DNA of 64,000 bases from Pseudomaricurvus alkylphenolicus (GCF_011683955.1 NZ_JAAQPI010000003.1:372001-436000); one strand, 5' to 3'; positions 19,244 to 29,974 are shown, counted from the stretch's first letter. Notes: generated by a model from the sequence alone, not told the origin. Translations and numbers: made by a program.

Positions 19244-20557
19244 TTAACGGCTCTCTCGTCGCATCAATACGATCGCCAGAATAATCGCCGGAATCCCCAT
19301 CACTGCGGCATAGATAAAAAAGTGGGTATAGCTGCTGGCATCCACAATCACGCCGGAAAAGCCGCTTACGAATTTACCCGGCAATGTCATCACAGAGCTG
19401 AACAGCGCATACTGTGTTGCGGTGTAGGCACGGTTGGTCAAACCGGAAAGATAAGCGATAAAGACCGCATTGGAAAACCCGCCACTGAGATTGTCTGCGC
19501 TGATCACCAACGCCAGCCATGGCAGCTCCGGCCCCACCAGAGATAACTGGGCAAACAGGAGATTGGTTAACGCAACCAAAACCGCACCCGCCACCAATGG
19601 GCGGAACACCCCGTAACGCACCACCAGCAATCCTCCCAGAAAGGAACCGGCAATGGTCATAAAAAAACCGAACACTTTGCCGATAGAGGCAATATCGGAT
19701 TTACTGAATCCCAAATCCAGGTAAAAGGGATTGGCCATGATCCCCATCACAATATCACTGAGGCGGAACAGGCCGATAAACAACAGAATAAGCAACGCAA
19801 AGCGTCCGTTGCGGCGAAAGAACTCAACAAAAGGCGCCACCACCGCATCCACAAACCAATTCAGCGCTCGATTACCACCGGATACTTTATGATGCAGCTC
19901 TTGCTCGATTAACTCACTTTCCGAGACCTTGGGATGGGCCGGCTCACTGATCAGCAACACGGTGATCACCCCCACTCCCATCAACAGAGCCATACACAGA
20001 TAAGCCAGCGGCCAGGAGCCAAAATCGGCGATATATAAAGCACCGGCACCGGCCACCAACATGGCAATGCGATAGCCCAGAATATAAGTGGAAGCCATTG
20101 CTCCCTGATATTCAGTGATCGCCGCCTCGATACGAAACGCATCAATCGCGACATCCTGTGTCGACGAAGAGAAGGCCACCAACAGAGCCAATAGAGCCAC
20201 CTGAACCAACTGCTGCTGCGGATCCGTCATCGCCATCCCCAGCAAACCGATGACGACGCCAATCTGCCCCGCCAACATCCAACTGCGACGCTGGCCGAGA
20301 CGGCGGGTTAACAATGGCAGCGGCAATCGATCCACCACCGGTGCCCACAGCACTTTGATGGAATAGGTAATGCCCACCCAGCCAAAAAAACCAATAGCCG
20401 TGCGACTGACATTCATATCCGCCAGCCAGGCCGACAAGGTGGAAAATACCAACAACAATGGCAGACCGGCAGAGAAGCCCAAAAAGAAAAGCGTCACAAC
20501 GCGAGGATGCAGATAAACGCGCAGGGCTTCGGACCAGGAAATGGAGTCTGTGGGCAT
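19244..20557 (-). CDS. ampG: AmpG-like muropeptide permease (MFS)
   Basis: Inner-membrane transporter of 437 residues with 12 predicted helices. It belongs to the AmpG branch of the major facilitator superfamily, which imports GlcNAc-anhydroMurNAc peptides for cell-wall recycling. The N terminus (LFFLGFSAGLPLLLVFSTLSAWLAD) and the segment SSTQDVAIDAFRIE are the recognisable AmpG signatures. AmpD and AmpE, from the same recycling pathway, are encoded at 24.4-25.9 kb. It is divergent from the ABC exporter across a 139-bp gap. Confidence 0.85.
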   Translation of the reverse strand: MPTDSISWSEALRVYLHPRVVTLFFLGFSAGLPLLLVFSTLSAWLADMNVSRTAIGFFGWVGITYSIKVLWAPVVDRLPLPLLTRRLGQRRSWMLAGQIGVVIGLLGMAMTDPQQQLVQVALLALLVAFSSSTQDVAIDAFRIEAAITEYQGAMASTYILGYRIAMLVAGAGALYIADFGSWPLAYLCMALLMGVGVITVLLISEPAHPKVSESELIEQELHHKVSGGNRALNWFVDAVVAPFVEFFRRNGRFALLILLFIGLFRLSDIVMGIMANPFYLDLGFSKSDIASIGKVFGFFMTIAGSFLGGLLVVRYGVFRPLVAGAVLVALTNLLFAQLSLVGPELPWLALVISADNLSGGFSNAVFIAYLSGLTNRAYTATQYALFSSVMTLPGKFVSGFSGVIVDASSYTHFFIYAAVMGIPAIILAIVLMRRESR

Positions 20558-20696
20558 AGTGGACGGCAGTTAACAAATAGTGGCTGGCGGTTAATGAACT
20601 GGGCACAGACTATCAGATCATGCCCCTCACCGACAGGATGTACCCGCGGTGGCGATGCTTTATACTGACGGCCACTCTTTGCAGCGAAGTCCCTTT

Positions 20697-21590
20697 ATGA
20701 GCGCGAGCGAGTCGCCCATTATCGAAGTCCGAAATCTGGTCAAGCGCTTCAAACACGTTGAGGCCGTCAAAGGCGTATCCTTCTCTATCCCGAAAGGTGT
20801 TTGCTTTGGTTTACTGGGTCCGAACGGAGCCGGCAAAACCACAACCATTGAAATGATGGAGGGCATCACCCGACCCGACAGCGGCGAGATCCTCTATAAA
20901 GGCACCAGCAACAATCCCCACTTTAAACAGGAAGCCGGCATTCAGTTCCAGTCCACGTCACTGATGGACTATCTCACCGTTCGGGAAGTGCTGGAGCTGT
21001 TTGCCAGCTTCTATAAAAAGCCAGTGCCATTGGAGCCGTTGATTCATCGCTGCCATTTGGGGGAGTTCCCTGACCAGCCCGCCGCCAAATTGTCGGGCGG
21101 CCAACGCCAGCGTCTGCTGCTGGCTCTTGCGCTCATCAACGACCCCGACATTATTTTTCTGGACGAACCCACCACTGGACTCGACCCTCAGTCTCGTCGC
21201 AATTTCTGGAAGCTGATTACAGAGATCAAGCAGCAGGGTAAAACCGTCGTTCTTACCACCCATTATATGGATGAGGCCGAACAACTCTGCGACCAACTGA
21301 TCATTGTTGATCGAGGCCAGATCATTGCGGAAGGAAGCCCCGAGCAACTCTTGAAAACCCACTTTGAACAGGTGTTCGTCTGCCTGAACAAACACGACCT
21401 GCCTGCTCATCTGCAAGAACAGATGGTGGACGAAGGCCCCAACGGTCAGTGGGTAATCGAAACCACCTCGGTTGAAAATACGCTGCAGGATCTGATCCGT
21501 CAGGGGGTGCCGCTCAGCTCCTTGCAGGTACGCACACCCACCCTGGACGATCTGTTTCTAAAACTGACCGGTCACAGCCTTCGTGAATAG
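20697..21590 (+). CDS. ABC-2 type exporter, ATP-binding protein
   Basis: About 297 residues from ATG 20697 (an in-frame GTG-like extension to 20649 is unlikely). Walker A GPNGAGKT, signature LSGGQRQRL and Walker B IIFLDEPTTGLDP are intact. The C-terminal extension of about 80 residues (SSLQVRTPTLDDLFLKLTG) is that of DrrA/CcmA/NatA-type drug or lipid exporters. It is followed after 24 bp by its permease. The substrate is unknown. Confidence 0.9.
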   Translation: MSASESPIIEVRNLVKRFKHVEAVKGVSFSIPKGVCFGLLGPNGAGKTTTIEMMEGITRPDSGEILYKGTSNNPHFKQEAGIQFQSTSLMDYLTVREVLELFASFYKKPVPLEPLIHRCHLGEFPDQPAAKLSGGQRQRLLLALALINDPDIIFLDEPTTGLDPQSRRNFWKLITEIKQQGKTVVLTTHYMDEAEQLCDQLIIVDRGQIIAEGSPEQLLKTHFEQVFVCLNKHDLPAHLQEQMVDEGPNGQWVIETTSVENTLQDLIRQGVPLSSLQVRTPTLDDLFLKLTGHSLRE

Positions 21591-21614
21591 CAGCGCATTC
21601 TACAGGAGACCTGA

Positions 21615-22616
21615 GTGAATCAGATTACCGCCCTGACTTGGGCGCGAACCAAAGAATACTATCGCGATAAGGGCTCTCTGCTGTGGTCCTTTGTGCTGCC
21701 CCCTCTGATTATTGCGGTGGTGGCTCTGGCCTTTTCCCGAGAGGACGGCCACCTGTTTAAAGTCGGATACTATCCCGGCGAACAGGCCCCCACTGTCCTC
21801 AACAGCCTGAATTATGTACAGAAAGTCCCCTTCTCTAATGAGGAGGAAGCGGTACGCAAGGTACGTCATCACCAGATCGACCTACTGCTCTACACTGATG
21901 GCAACCACCGCTTTCTCTATAACCCCGACTCCCACAATGCCAGAGTGCTGCAGGACCTGATTAACGCTTCACCCACGCAAGCCTGGCAGGGCGAAGTTGC
22001 CGAAGGTCGGCGTGTGCGCTATGTGGACTGGGTCATACCGGGGATTCTCGCCATGAACATGATGTTCAGCGGCCTGTTCGGGGTGGGTTATGTCATTGTT
22101 CGCTATCGAAAGAATGGTGTGCTGAAACGGTTGCAGGCGGCTCCGGTCTCCCCCGCTGCTTTTCTGTGCGCGCAAATGCTATCGCGGCTGATCATCATGC
22201 TGGCCGTGAGCGTTATCGTGTATACGGCCAGCGACTGGTTCCTGGACTTTCTGATGCTGGGCAGCTATCTCAACCTGCTACTGGTCGCCGCGCTCGGTAA
22301 TTTATGCATCCTGTCGCTGGGTCTGATTGTGGCCAGCCGCCTGGCCAACGAAGAGCTCGCCAACGGGCTGCTCAACTTTCTGACCTTCCCCATGCTGCTG
22401 CTCTCAGAGGTCTGGTTTTCGCTTGATGGCGCCCCGGAGTGGATGAGCGATGCCTCCCAGTTGCTTCCGCTGACCCACATGGTGCAGGCTGCCCGGGCCA
22501 TCATGATTGAAGGCGGCGGTCTGGCTGATATCAGTCATCATCTCATCGCCATGGCATTGATGACCACTGTATTTCTGGGATTGGCCGCCCGACTGTTCAA
22601 ATGGCGGGCAGACTGA
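21615..22616 (+). CDS. ABC-2 type exporter, permease protein
   Basis: Membrane partner of the preceding ATPase, 333 residues. A GTG start at 21615 follows an AGGAG box. One N-terminal helix, a soluble periplasmic region (about 45-145) and a cluster of five helices (about 150-330) with the IPGILAMNMMFSGLFGVGYVIVRYR segment are typical of the ABC-2 permease family. It converges on yajQ with a 16-bp gap. Confidence 0.9.
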   Translation: MNQITALTWARTKEYYRDKGSLLWSFVLPPLIIAVVALAFSREDGHLFKVGYYPGEQAPTVLNSLNYVQKVPFSNEEEAVRKVRHHQIDLLLYTDGNHRFLYNPDSHNARVLQDLINASPTQAWQGEVAEGRRVRYVDWVIPGILAMNMMFSGLFGVGYVIVRYRKNGVLKRLQAAPVSPAAFLCAQMLSRLIIMLAVSVIVYTASDWFLDFLMLGSYLNLLLVAALGNLCILSLGLIVASRLANEELANGLLNFLTFPMLLLSEVWFSLDGAPEWMSDASQLLPLTHMVQAARAIMIEGGGLADISHHLIAMALMTTVFLGLAARLFKWRAD

Positions 22617-22632
22617 CGAAAGACAGAGGGGA

Positions 22633-23115
22633 TCAGTCCCTGAAGTTGGTGAACTGCAGCGGCATATCGATATCCGATCCTCGCAGCAGCGCCATAACCG
22701 CCTGCAGGTCATCGCGTTTCTTGCCGGTCACGCGCACCTGATCACCCTGTACCTGAGCCTGAACCTTGAGCTTGGCACCTTTGATCATCTTGACCATCTT
22801 GCGGCACAAATCGGCATCAAGCCCGGTACGCACCTTGATGCCCTGTTTGACCTGCTTGCCCGAGGCCTGGGACTCCCCCTCCTCCAGGCAAGCGATATCG
22901 ATGCCATTTTTGTGCAGGGCGCTCTTGAGCACGTCCAGCATCTGCTGTAACTGAAAATCGACCTCTGCCCAGATAATGACCTGGTACTCTTCCAGCTCAA
23001 AACGGGCATCCACTCCTTTAAAATCAAAACGGTTACCAATCAGGCGATTGGCCTGGTCCACCGAGTTCATAAGCTGGTGCTTGTCGACTTCGGATACCGC
23101 GTCAAATGATGGCAT
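22633..23115 (-). CDS. yajQ: YajQ family nucleotide/c-di-GMP-binding protein
   Basis: Cytoplasmic protein of 160 residues with two ferredoxin-like repeats. Family members bind nucleotides and, in some species, c-di-GMP to control transcription. The start MPSFDAVSEVDKHQLMNSVDQA and the end MPLQFTNFRD are highly conserved. ATG 23115 has a GAGGGAG box. The open frame continues upstream in frame to 23331, but those 72 codons have no family similarity and pass through a LexA box. Confidence 0.93.
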   Translation of the reverse strand: MPSFDAVSEVDKHQLMNSVDQANRLIGNRFDFKGVDARFELEEYQVIIWAEVDFQLQQMLDVLKSALHKNGIDIACLEEGESQASGKQVKQGIKVRTGLDADLCRKMVKMIKGAKLKVQAQVQGDQVRVTGKKRDDLQAVMALLRGSDIDMPLQFTNFRD

Positions 23116-23553
23116 GGATACTCCCTCTGAATCATTTTGAATATGGCAGCGGATTATAGTGCCCAGAGCACAGGCGCACAAAGCCGGGCATTGGAGATAC
23201 AGGGTAGCGGTGGAGATGTGTCGATAAAGGAGCTGGGGGGGGGAAATTGGACTTACTGGCAGAGCGCAAAGTTGCAGCTCATGTGCTGTGTTAGTGGTTG
23301 CATCCTTGCAGTCGAGGAGAACTGTATACATATACAGCCCTGCCAGTAAGTGTTTCCATCATAGGCCTGGCGGGCCTTCAGGGTCAACCCTTTTTATGCT
23401 CTTAGAGCAAAATATTTCTAAGCCAACACCCCCTATACAACGGGCTTCTCACGGGTAGCAAGCACTAACAAACTCCGTAGACACTGAATTCTAGGGGGCA
23501 ATTTTTCAGAGATCCGCCGATGAAAACAATTTCATCCGCGCCAGCCATAGCGC
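23116..23553. other. Intergenic region with LexA box and 12-bp inverted repeat
   Basis: 438 bp between yajQ and the TetR gene. It holds the inverted pair ACTTACTGGCAG (23251-23262) and CTGCCAGTAAGT (23340-23351), with a LexA box just inside the right arm. A possible short terminator-like run (AGGGTCAACCCTTTTTA) lies near 23380-23396 on the plus strand. No convincing coding sequence is seen. Confidence 0.6.
23322..23337. promoter_or_regulatory. LexA (SOS) box
   Basis: CTGTATACATATACAG differs from the E. coli consensus CTGTATATATATACAG at a single base and keeps both CTGT and ACAG half-sites at the exact spacing. The dyad is symmetric, so orientation is undefined. No known SOS gene starts nearby on either strand; yajQ is about 200 bp away. 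Confidence 0.75.
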
Positions 23554-24309
23554 TCAGCTATAAGTCTTTACAGAGTGATCGCCATGGCTGTCTTCAGCAA
23601 CCGACGAGGTGGGGATTGGCCACAGAGAACACAGCAGCCGCTGCATCTGAGCCTTGATGCGCTCTGCATTGGTATGCTCCGGCACCGATAACGCCTCGTA
23701 CTGAAGACGCTGAATGGTCCCGGTGATCAGTTCAGCATCTGCCTGGGGATCCGGAGAACCCAAGGCCGCACAAAGGGCGGCTATTTCCTCTACAAACTTT
23801 TGCCGCAGCTCAAATGCCACCTGACGGAAGTATTCGGGCATGTGCAGGTCAAAGAAGAAGGCCATCTCAATGGCGAGCCCTTCATTGCGCTCAGCCACCT
23901 GATTGAGCACAAACGCGCAGATTCGGTCCGCCAAGTGCCTGACCCCTCGACCCACGGCCTCCCAGTCGCCCGCGGCCCGGTCCCGTTCCATCTGTTCCAC
24001 AGTGGCATCGTACTCGATCAAATAGGGCCGCAGGGCCTCATAGAGCTCAAACTTGTGCAGACGCAGCGCCTCAATCTGCATTTCCGCCAGATCTTTGAAG
24101 TAATAGGTGGTCAGCGACAGACTGACGCCCGCCTCCTTGGCAACCGCCCTGTGAGATACGCCCTGACGCCCCTGGGTAGCCAAGAGCCGCAAGGTCGCCT
24201 GGAGGATCGTCTGGCGGGTTTTCTCGCCCTTGGTGGTCTTATCCGATCGAGTGCTGCGGGCAAAGGGGTTTTCGTGGGCTTGGGTCACAACAGTACAACT
24301 TTCACACAA
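23554..24309 (-). CDS. TetR family transcriptional regulator
   Basis: About 244-251 residues. The N-terminal helix-turn-helix is clear: KTRQTILQATLRLLATQGRQ, then VSHRAVAKEAGVSLSLTTYYF. The C-terminal ligand domain is larger than average and includes an acidic segment before the end. The frame opens at TTG 24309; a GTG at 24288 is another possible start, and neither has a strong ribosome site. It is followed on its strand by no gene and preceded by ampE, so its target cannot be guessed from an operon. Confidence 0.85.
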   Translation of the reverse strand: MCESCTVVTQAHENPFARSTRSDKTTKGEKTRQTILQATLRLLATQGRQGVSHRAVAKEAGVSLSLTTYYFKDLAEMQIEALRLHKFELYEALRPYLIEYDATVEQMERDRAAGDWEAVGRGVRHLADRICAFVLNQVAERNEGLAIEMAFFFDLHMPEYFRQVAFELRQKFVEEIAALCAALGSPDPQADAELITGTIQRLQYEALSVPEHTNAERIKAQMQRLLCSLWPIPTSSVAEDSHGDHSVKTYS

Positions 24310-24363
24310 CTGGCTTTCGATAACAGCGAATTATGGCACAGGTGCACCGCCAAACAACCCGTT

Positions 24364-25200
24364 CTAAAGCAGCGACAACAATGCCAGCACACAGAGCCAC
24401 AGCATCAGGCTGCGGCTGAGCAGGGGTACCAGCGCTTCCACCTCCTGCTCGGTGACACCATCCAGCGTCAACTCCTGGTCATTCACATTGAGCGCCCCAT
24501 GGACATAGTGCTCCATAACCCTCTGGGTGGACTGATCAACGCAAAAAAAGTGCTCCCGCCAGCGACTGAAGCAACCCACAAAATTGCCGGTCAGGGCAAA
24601 GCTCAACCCCAGCAGACGGGCCACGGGCCACTCCAGCAACCACATCAGTCGCAGGGACAACTCCCGTGATTCCTCACCCTGCTCCTCATGGGTCGCCCCC
24701 AGGCTGGTCAGGCGATAGAGTACAGCGCCAACCGGTCCCAGCAGCACAAACCAGAAAATGGCGATAAACCAGCGCTCCAAGCCACGATAGCTGGCCTGGC
24801 GCAAGACTTGATGGTGAAGGTCGTCCCAATTGTCGGTTTCGGAGACGTCCACACCCAGGCGAGAGGCGTATTCCGTGGCGGTCTCATTGTCGTTGCGATG
24901 AAAGGCATCGGTATACCCCTTAACCCATTCGACAAAATCGCCACGCCCCAGACTGTAGAGCAACACCGGGATATAAGCCGCAAACAACAGCCAGGAGGAG
25001 ATATCGGCGAGCATGTCCAGCACCCACCAGAGCAGCAGCAACGGGAGAGAAAGCTGCAGCAGCAACTGCATCTCCGCACCCAGTCCCCAGCCCTGAACTG
25101 TGCGCCCCCAACTGCGATACCAGCCGTCGTTGTGTGCCGGATCGGCTGAGCCCCAGTACTGCACCAACGCAAATACAATCACAATTGCCAAAAACGTCAT
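24364..25200 (-). CDS. ampE: AmpE-like inner-membrane protein
   Basis: Polytopic membrane protein, 278 residues from ATG 25200 (the frame extends to 25356 without similarity). It starts MTFLAIVIVFALVQYWGS and has hydrophobic helices around 50-100, 150-175, 205-225 and at the very C terminus. The segment SSWLLFAAYIPVLLYSLGRGDFVEWVKGY is recognisable from AmpE. It lies 76 bp downstream of ampD, the usual order. AmpE has been proposed to sense or support beta-lactam induction, but its biochemical role is unclear. Confidence 0.87.
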   Translation of the reverse strand: MTFLAIVIVFALVQYWGSADPAHNDGWYRSWGRTVQGWGLGAEMQLLLQLSLPLLLLWWVLDMLADISSWLLFAAYIPVLLYSLGRGDFVEWVKGYTDAFHRNDNETATEYASRLGVDVSETDNWDDLHHQVLRQASYRGLERWFIAIFWFVLLGPVGAVLYRLTSLGATHEEQGEESRELSLRLMWLLEWPVARLLGLSFALTGNFVGCFSRWREHFFCVDQSTQRVMEHYVHGALNVNDQELTLDGVTEQEVEALVPLLSRSLMLWLCVLALLSLL

Positions 25201-25276
25201 CCCACTCCCCCAAATGTCCTTAGATCGATGCCTTGAAACACCGGTCTGCCCAACCAAAGCCCTGAACCAGTACCAA

Positions 25277-25861
25277 TTACGAAGTAGCCTCAAGCGATCG
25301 CCGAAAGCGTTCCCAATCAAAGCCCGGTCCCGGGTCGGTCTTGCGTCCCGGCGCAATATCGCTGTGTCCCGTAATTCTATGCGGATGAATAGCAGGGTAT
25401 CTTTGCCACAAGACCTTCGTCACCCCAACCAAAGTCCGATACTGTGCATCAGTGTAGGGCTGATCATCGGTCCCTTCCAGTTCGATACCTACCGAGAAAT
25501 CATTGCACCCCTCGCGCCCCTCAAAAACGCTGACACCGGCATGCCAGGCCCGATCATCCGTGCTCACAAATTGAGTCACCTCCCCCTCCCGATCAATCAG
25601 AAAGTGAGCCGACACTTCAACTCCGCGGATCTCGTCGAAAAAGGGATGCCGGTCATGATCCAGTTGATTGCAAAAGAAATCCTCCACGCAGCCACCACCG
25701 AACTCACCCGGAGGCAGGCTGATATTGTGGATCACCAACAGAGAAACGGATTCGCCCTCGGGACGGGCATTGAAATTGGGTGAGGGGCAGGCCCTGGCGC
25801 CGGTCAGCCAACCGTCGGCCTGAAAAGAAAAAGTGCGGTCTTCAATGGAATTGGCTGGCAT
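25277..25861 (-). CDS. ampD: 1,6-anhydro-N-acetylmuramyl-L-alanine amidase
   Basis: Cytoplasmic zinc amidase of cell-wall recycling, 194 residues. It removes the peptide from anhydroMurNAc and so lowers the inducer level of AmpR-type regulators. Expected zinc ligands are His45 (VIHNIS), His166 (TGHSDIAPGRKTDPG) and Asp176, with Lys174 and Glu127 as catalytic residues. All are present in the AmpD pattern. No signal peptide is seen, which separates it from periplasmic AmiD/AmpDh enzymes. Followed by ampE. Confidence 0.94.
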   Translation of the reverse strand: MPANSIEDRTFSFQADGWLTGARACPSPNFNARPEGESVSLLVIHNISLPPGEFGGGCVEDFFCNQLDHDRHPFFDEIRGVEVSAHFLIDREGEVTQFVSTDDRAWHAGVSVFEGREGCNDFSVGIELEGTDDQPYTDAQYRTLVGVTKVLWQRYPAIHPHRITGHSDIAPGRKTDPGPGFDWERFRRSLEATS

Positions 25862-25936
25862 GGGCGCGGTCGCGACGGTGCAAACGCGCCCATGGTTACA
25901 TATGTCAGGTCGGCAGCCAAGCCCCGGCGAACGGGT

Positions 25937-28168
25937 TTAAGCTACACCGGATCGGGATTTACGCAGATCGCCAATCACAGATTCCAGTGCTCGATCAAAC
26001 AGCTTGCCATCATCCAACATACGCACCGACTCATTCTGCAGAGCCATGGCCAGCTGTTCACGGGATTTCTCCGCCACTTTGACACCGGTGCGATTGACAA
26101 AGATGTATTTGTCGACAGATTTGATCACGGCCGCCAAACGACAACGAACCGGCGCGGAATCGGGCTCCTGAAATTCAAACCAGCAGCCCTGCACAAACCC
26201 ATCCACCTGAACCAGCAGCTGCGGGTCCAGCGCATCCACCTTGCTGGTGGGCTCCGGTGTTGCCTCTGAAGCCACTTCCGATACTTGAGCTGTGGGCTCA
26301 GGCACCGCAGGTGTCACTTCCGCGGAGGGTAGAGATGGCTGAGAGGGCTCTGCCGCCTGTGCCTGCACAGGGTGCTCCATGCGCAGACGCTTGAGATGTT
26401 CCAGCTTAAGATCATCCAGCAGCTTGTTGGTTTCAAACGGACTGTGGGAGATGCCCTCAAAACCCTTCTGCAAACGCATCAACAGATCGGGCAAGAGCTT
26501 CATCAATCGGGGCTTGCCTTCGCGATCCAGTGGAGCGGTCACACTCCAGATCAGATCCTGTGCGGTATCGCAGTGGGCAGACCACTCTTCGCTCTCCTGA
26601 CCCTGTTTCAGGCAGGTGAGAAACAGTAGATTGTGCCAGGGTTCATTCAGAATCTTGTGAACACAGTGCGGCAAAGTCCTGTTGTCAATAATGGCATCCA
26701 GTTGCTCCGAAACCAGTGCCCGGGCCTGCTCCGATCGGGCCTTACCGTCCTCAGCGTCAACCGTTCTGCGCTCCAGCACGGTAGCGCGCCGGGTTTCCTT
26801 ATCAAGAAAGGCAATAAAATCCTGTAGCAGTTTTTCGAACAAAGTGACGTCATTGTCGAAATCCGCCAGCAGGCACCGCACCAATTCCGACATTTTTTTG
26901 TAAAGGGGATCGTCCAGACTGCCATCCTCAGCTGCCTGCCACCCCAACCCCGCGGTGGCCATTTCGTTCAGCAGCCGCCGTGCAGGATGCCCCGGCCGGT
27001 TAAAGAAATCATTGTCGGCCACAGCCACTTTGAGCAGCGGAATCTGCAACCGTGCGATCAAAGCCTTCATGGGCTCTGCCAGATTGCCGTCATCGAGTAC
27101 AAACTGAAACAGCATATTGATCAAGTTGATCACATCGCGATCAACTTGTGCCAGTTCCCTGCCTCGATTCTGCTGCTGGATCATCTCCACCAGCTGAGCC
27201 ACGCTGAGCAACGCACCCAATTGACCACCCGTTGCCAACGCATCAACCTGGGACTGCTGCAATTGAGTCAGCACCTGACCCAAATCACCGCTGGGCAAAG
27301 ACGAAACCGCCGCTCCCCGGCCCGCTTCGGACTCCTGCGCAGCACCGTGTAGCAGCCCTCGCAACTGGCTTAGCACCGGTGAACCGGCCCCCTCCCCGGA
27401 GCCTTGCGCTTTGGCTTTGGGACGCCGCCGGGCATCCCCCTTCACCGTTAACGAAGGCAACACATTCTGCTGGATCAGCAGGTTGTTAAGTACCGTATAA
27501 ATTTTGTCCAACTTCGCCACCACAGCCTTGTCGAACAATTTCAACAACACCAGCTTGACCTTAATATCCACCTGTAGTGATTCGATCGCGCTGTAAAAGC
27601 TGTTGCAAAGCACATCGGGCCCCAGCGGATTGTTCTGCTGGTAGACCTTGATGGGCACCAGGCTGTCAAGACGCAGAGCGATGTGTTGAGCGGGTTCCGC
27701 TACCCGCTCCAGAGCTTTCGAGACCATACTCTCCACGGCCACGTGACACTCAAGCTGTTCATTGTCCACCAGCGAGAGATTATCAAGATCGACCGCAATA
27801 TCGGGTGTCTCCGCTTCTGCTTCGGATGGGCCACCGCCGTTGCCCGTGCGCAATAACCCGGAAAAGGCCTCATCCAGCCTGGCAATATAGCCTGCCTCGA
27901 TGTCCCGGCGACGAAGGCGAACCTCCCTCATGGCTTCAAAATAGAGGTTCTGATCGTGATTGCTGGAGGCTTTGTCGGCGAGATCAAAAAGGGCGTCATC
28001 GGCACCGTCAAACAATGCCTTCAACCGCTGCTGCAGCAACTGTTCAGCTTTTTCCCGCAGGCGATGCACCTGAGCCGGTAGCCGAGCCAACCTCGCCCGG
28101 TTAAAACCGCCCGTTTCACCGGCAATCGATATCACGCTCGCCTTGTTTGAATCCTTAACCACCCTCAT
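25937..28168 (-). CDS. DUF1631 family protein
   Basis: Large soluble protein of 743 residues, mostly alpha-helical, matching the DUF1631 family; it occupies the slot of such a gene next to ampD in Pseudomonas. Two Ala/Gln-rich linkers occur near 265-300 and an acidic, Pro/Glu-rich linker near 610-640. The last 100 residues (VQGCWFEFQE...RCRLAAVIKSVDKYIFVNRTG) have a beta-rich pattern that recalls a PilZ-like barrel, but the arginine motif of c-di-GMP-binding PilZ domains is not evident. Some databases call relatives thymidine phosphorylase, for which I see no support. Confidence 0.8.
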   Translation of the reverse strand: MRVVKDSNKASVISIAGETGGFNRARLARLPAQVHRLREKAEQLLQQRLKALFDGADDALFDLADKASSNHDQNLYFEAMREVRLRRRDIEAGYIARLDEAFSGLLRTGNGGGPSEAEAETPDIAVDLDNLSLVDNEQLECHVAVESMVSKALERVAEPAQHIALRLDSLVPIKVYQQNNPLGPDVLCNSFYSAIESLQVDIKVKLVLLKLFDKAVVAKLDKIYTVLNNLLIQQNVLPSLTVKGDARRRPKAKAQGSGEGAGSPVLSQLRGLLHGAAQESEAGRGAAVSSLPSGDLGQVLTQLQQSQVDALATGGQLGALLSVAQLVEMIQQQNRGRELAQVDRDVINLINMLFQFVLDDGNLAEPMKALIARLQIPLLKVAVADNDFFNRPGHPARRLLNEMATAGLGWQAAEDGSLDDPLYKKMSELVRCLLADFDNDVTLFEKLLQDFIAFLDKETRRATVLERRTVDAEDGKARSEQARALVSEQLDAIIDNRTLPHCVHKILNEPWHNLLFLTCLKQGQESEEWSAHCDTAQDLIWSVTAPLDREGKPRLMKLLPDLLMRLQKGFEGISHSPFETNKLLDDLKLEHLKRLRMEHPVQAQAAEPSQPSLPSAEVTPAVPEPTAQVSEVASEATPEPTSKVDALDPQLLVQVDGFVQGCWFEFQEPDSAPVRCRLAAVIKSVDKYIFVNRTGVKVAEKSREQLAMALQNESVRMLDDGKLFDRALESVIGDLRKSRSGVA

Positions 28169-28349
28169 ACCCCCGGGATGTGATCATCGCATGCGCAGCA
28201 CGCTGTTAAATTGGGTCTCTCTGGAGTATAAATCACACTGATAATGTCCACAGTGGCAAATTTACTATTCGAGAGACCGATCACAAGTTTGAAACCATCA
28301 TCCCTGGACCGGTCCGTTTGTTAGAATATTTTCGTATCAATAACCGCTT

Positions 28350-28883
28350 ATGAATAACAACGACAGCCCCGAAGACAGCCGCCCCATGGGACGTGGCATG
28401 CTAATGATCTTTTGGGTCATGGTATTGGGATTGATGACCTGGGCGCTCGGCGGCTGGCAGGAGAGGAAAGACAATCCCAACCGGGACCCCTTGAGCGCAG
28501 ATACGGGCCAGTACCGGGAGGTGATACTGGAAAGCAATCGCCAGCACCACTACGTCGCGGGGGGCAAGATCAATAATCGCCCCGTCACCTTCCTGCTGGA
28601 TACCGGCGCCACAGACGTGGTTGTGCCGGAACAACTGGCACGCTCGCTGGGACTGCAAAAGGGCCAGTCCCACATGGCCTCGACCGCCAATGGCAATGTG
28701 CGGGTATACAGTACATTAATTGATCGATTGCAGCTGGGCAGTATCGAGCTCAGGGATGTGCGCGCCAGCATTAACCCCGGCATGAAAGGCAAAGGCGTGT
28801 TACTGGGCATGAGCGCCCTGCGCAATATCGAATTCCGACAACGGGATGGCAAGTTAACCCTGCGCCAATACCCCGCAGGATAA
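28350..28883 (+). CDS. Membrane-anchored retropepsin-like aspartic protease
   Basis: 177 residues. A short cytoplasmic N terminus is followed by one helix (about 16-36, MLMIFWVMVLGLMTWALGGW), placing the rest in the periplasm. The catalytic motif LLDTGATDVVVP (Asp at about 84) identifies the retroviral-type, clan AA aspartic protease family seen in many proteobacteria. It should act as a homodimer because only one DTG is present. The substrate is unknown. It precedes nadC by 80 bp. Confidence 0.88.
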   Translation: MNNNDSPEDSRPMGRGMLMIFWVMVLGLMTWALGGWQERKDNPNRDPLSADTGQYREVILESNRQHHYVAGGKINNRPVTFLLDTGATDVVVPEQLARSLGLQKGQSHMASTANGNVRVYSTLIDRLQLGSIELRDVRASINPGMKGKGVLLGMSALRNIEFRQRDGKLTLRQYPAG

Positions 28884-28960
28884 GATCAGAGCGCGGTGAA
28901 TTCGAGCCCTTGTCCTGCTAGAATTCCCGCCTTTAGACGTTATTGAACACAGCAGGTTAA

Positions 28961-29821
<861 letters not shown>

Positions 29822-29974
29822 GCTGAGCGCTTCGATCGCCGGACAGACCAAAATGCTAAGACGAAGTTAACTCCGTTTCTATTTGGCAACGCCACTCCCA
29901 TCCAACCACTCGCATTGGTGTGTCTCTGCACTCAGCATCTGCACCGCGATCATAAAAGTGAGGAAGAATAATAA

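Noticed and set aside
23116-23331. N-terminal extension of YajQ by 72 residues
   Set aside because: The family starts at MPSFD (23115), which has a strong ribosome site; the extension is Cys-rich, lacks similarity and runs through a LexA box.
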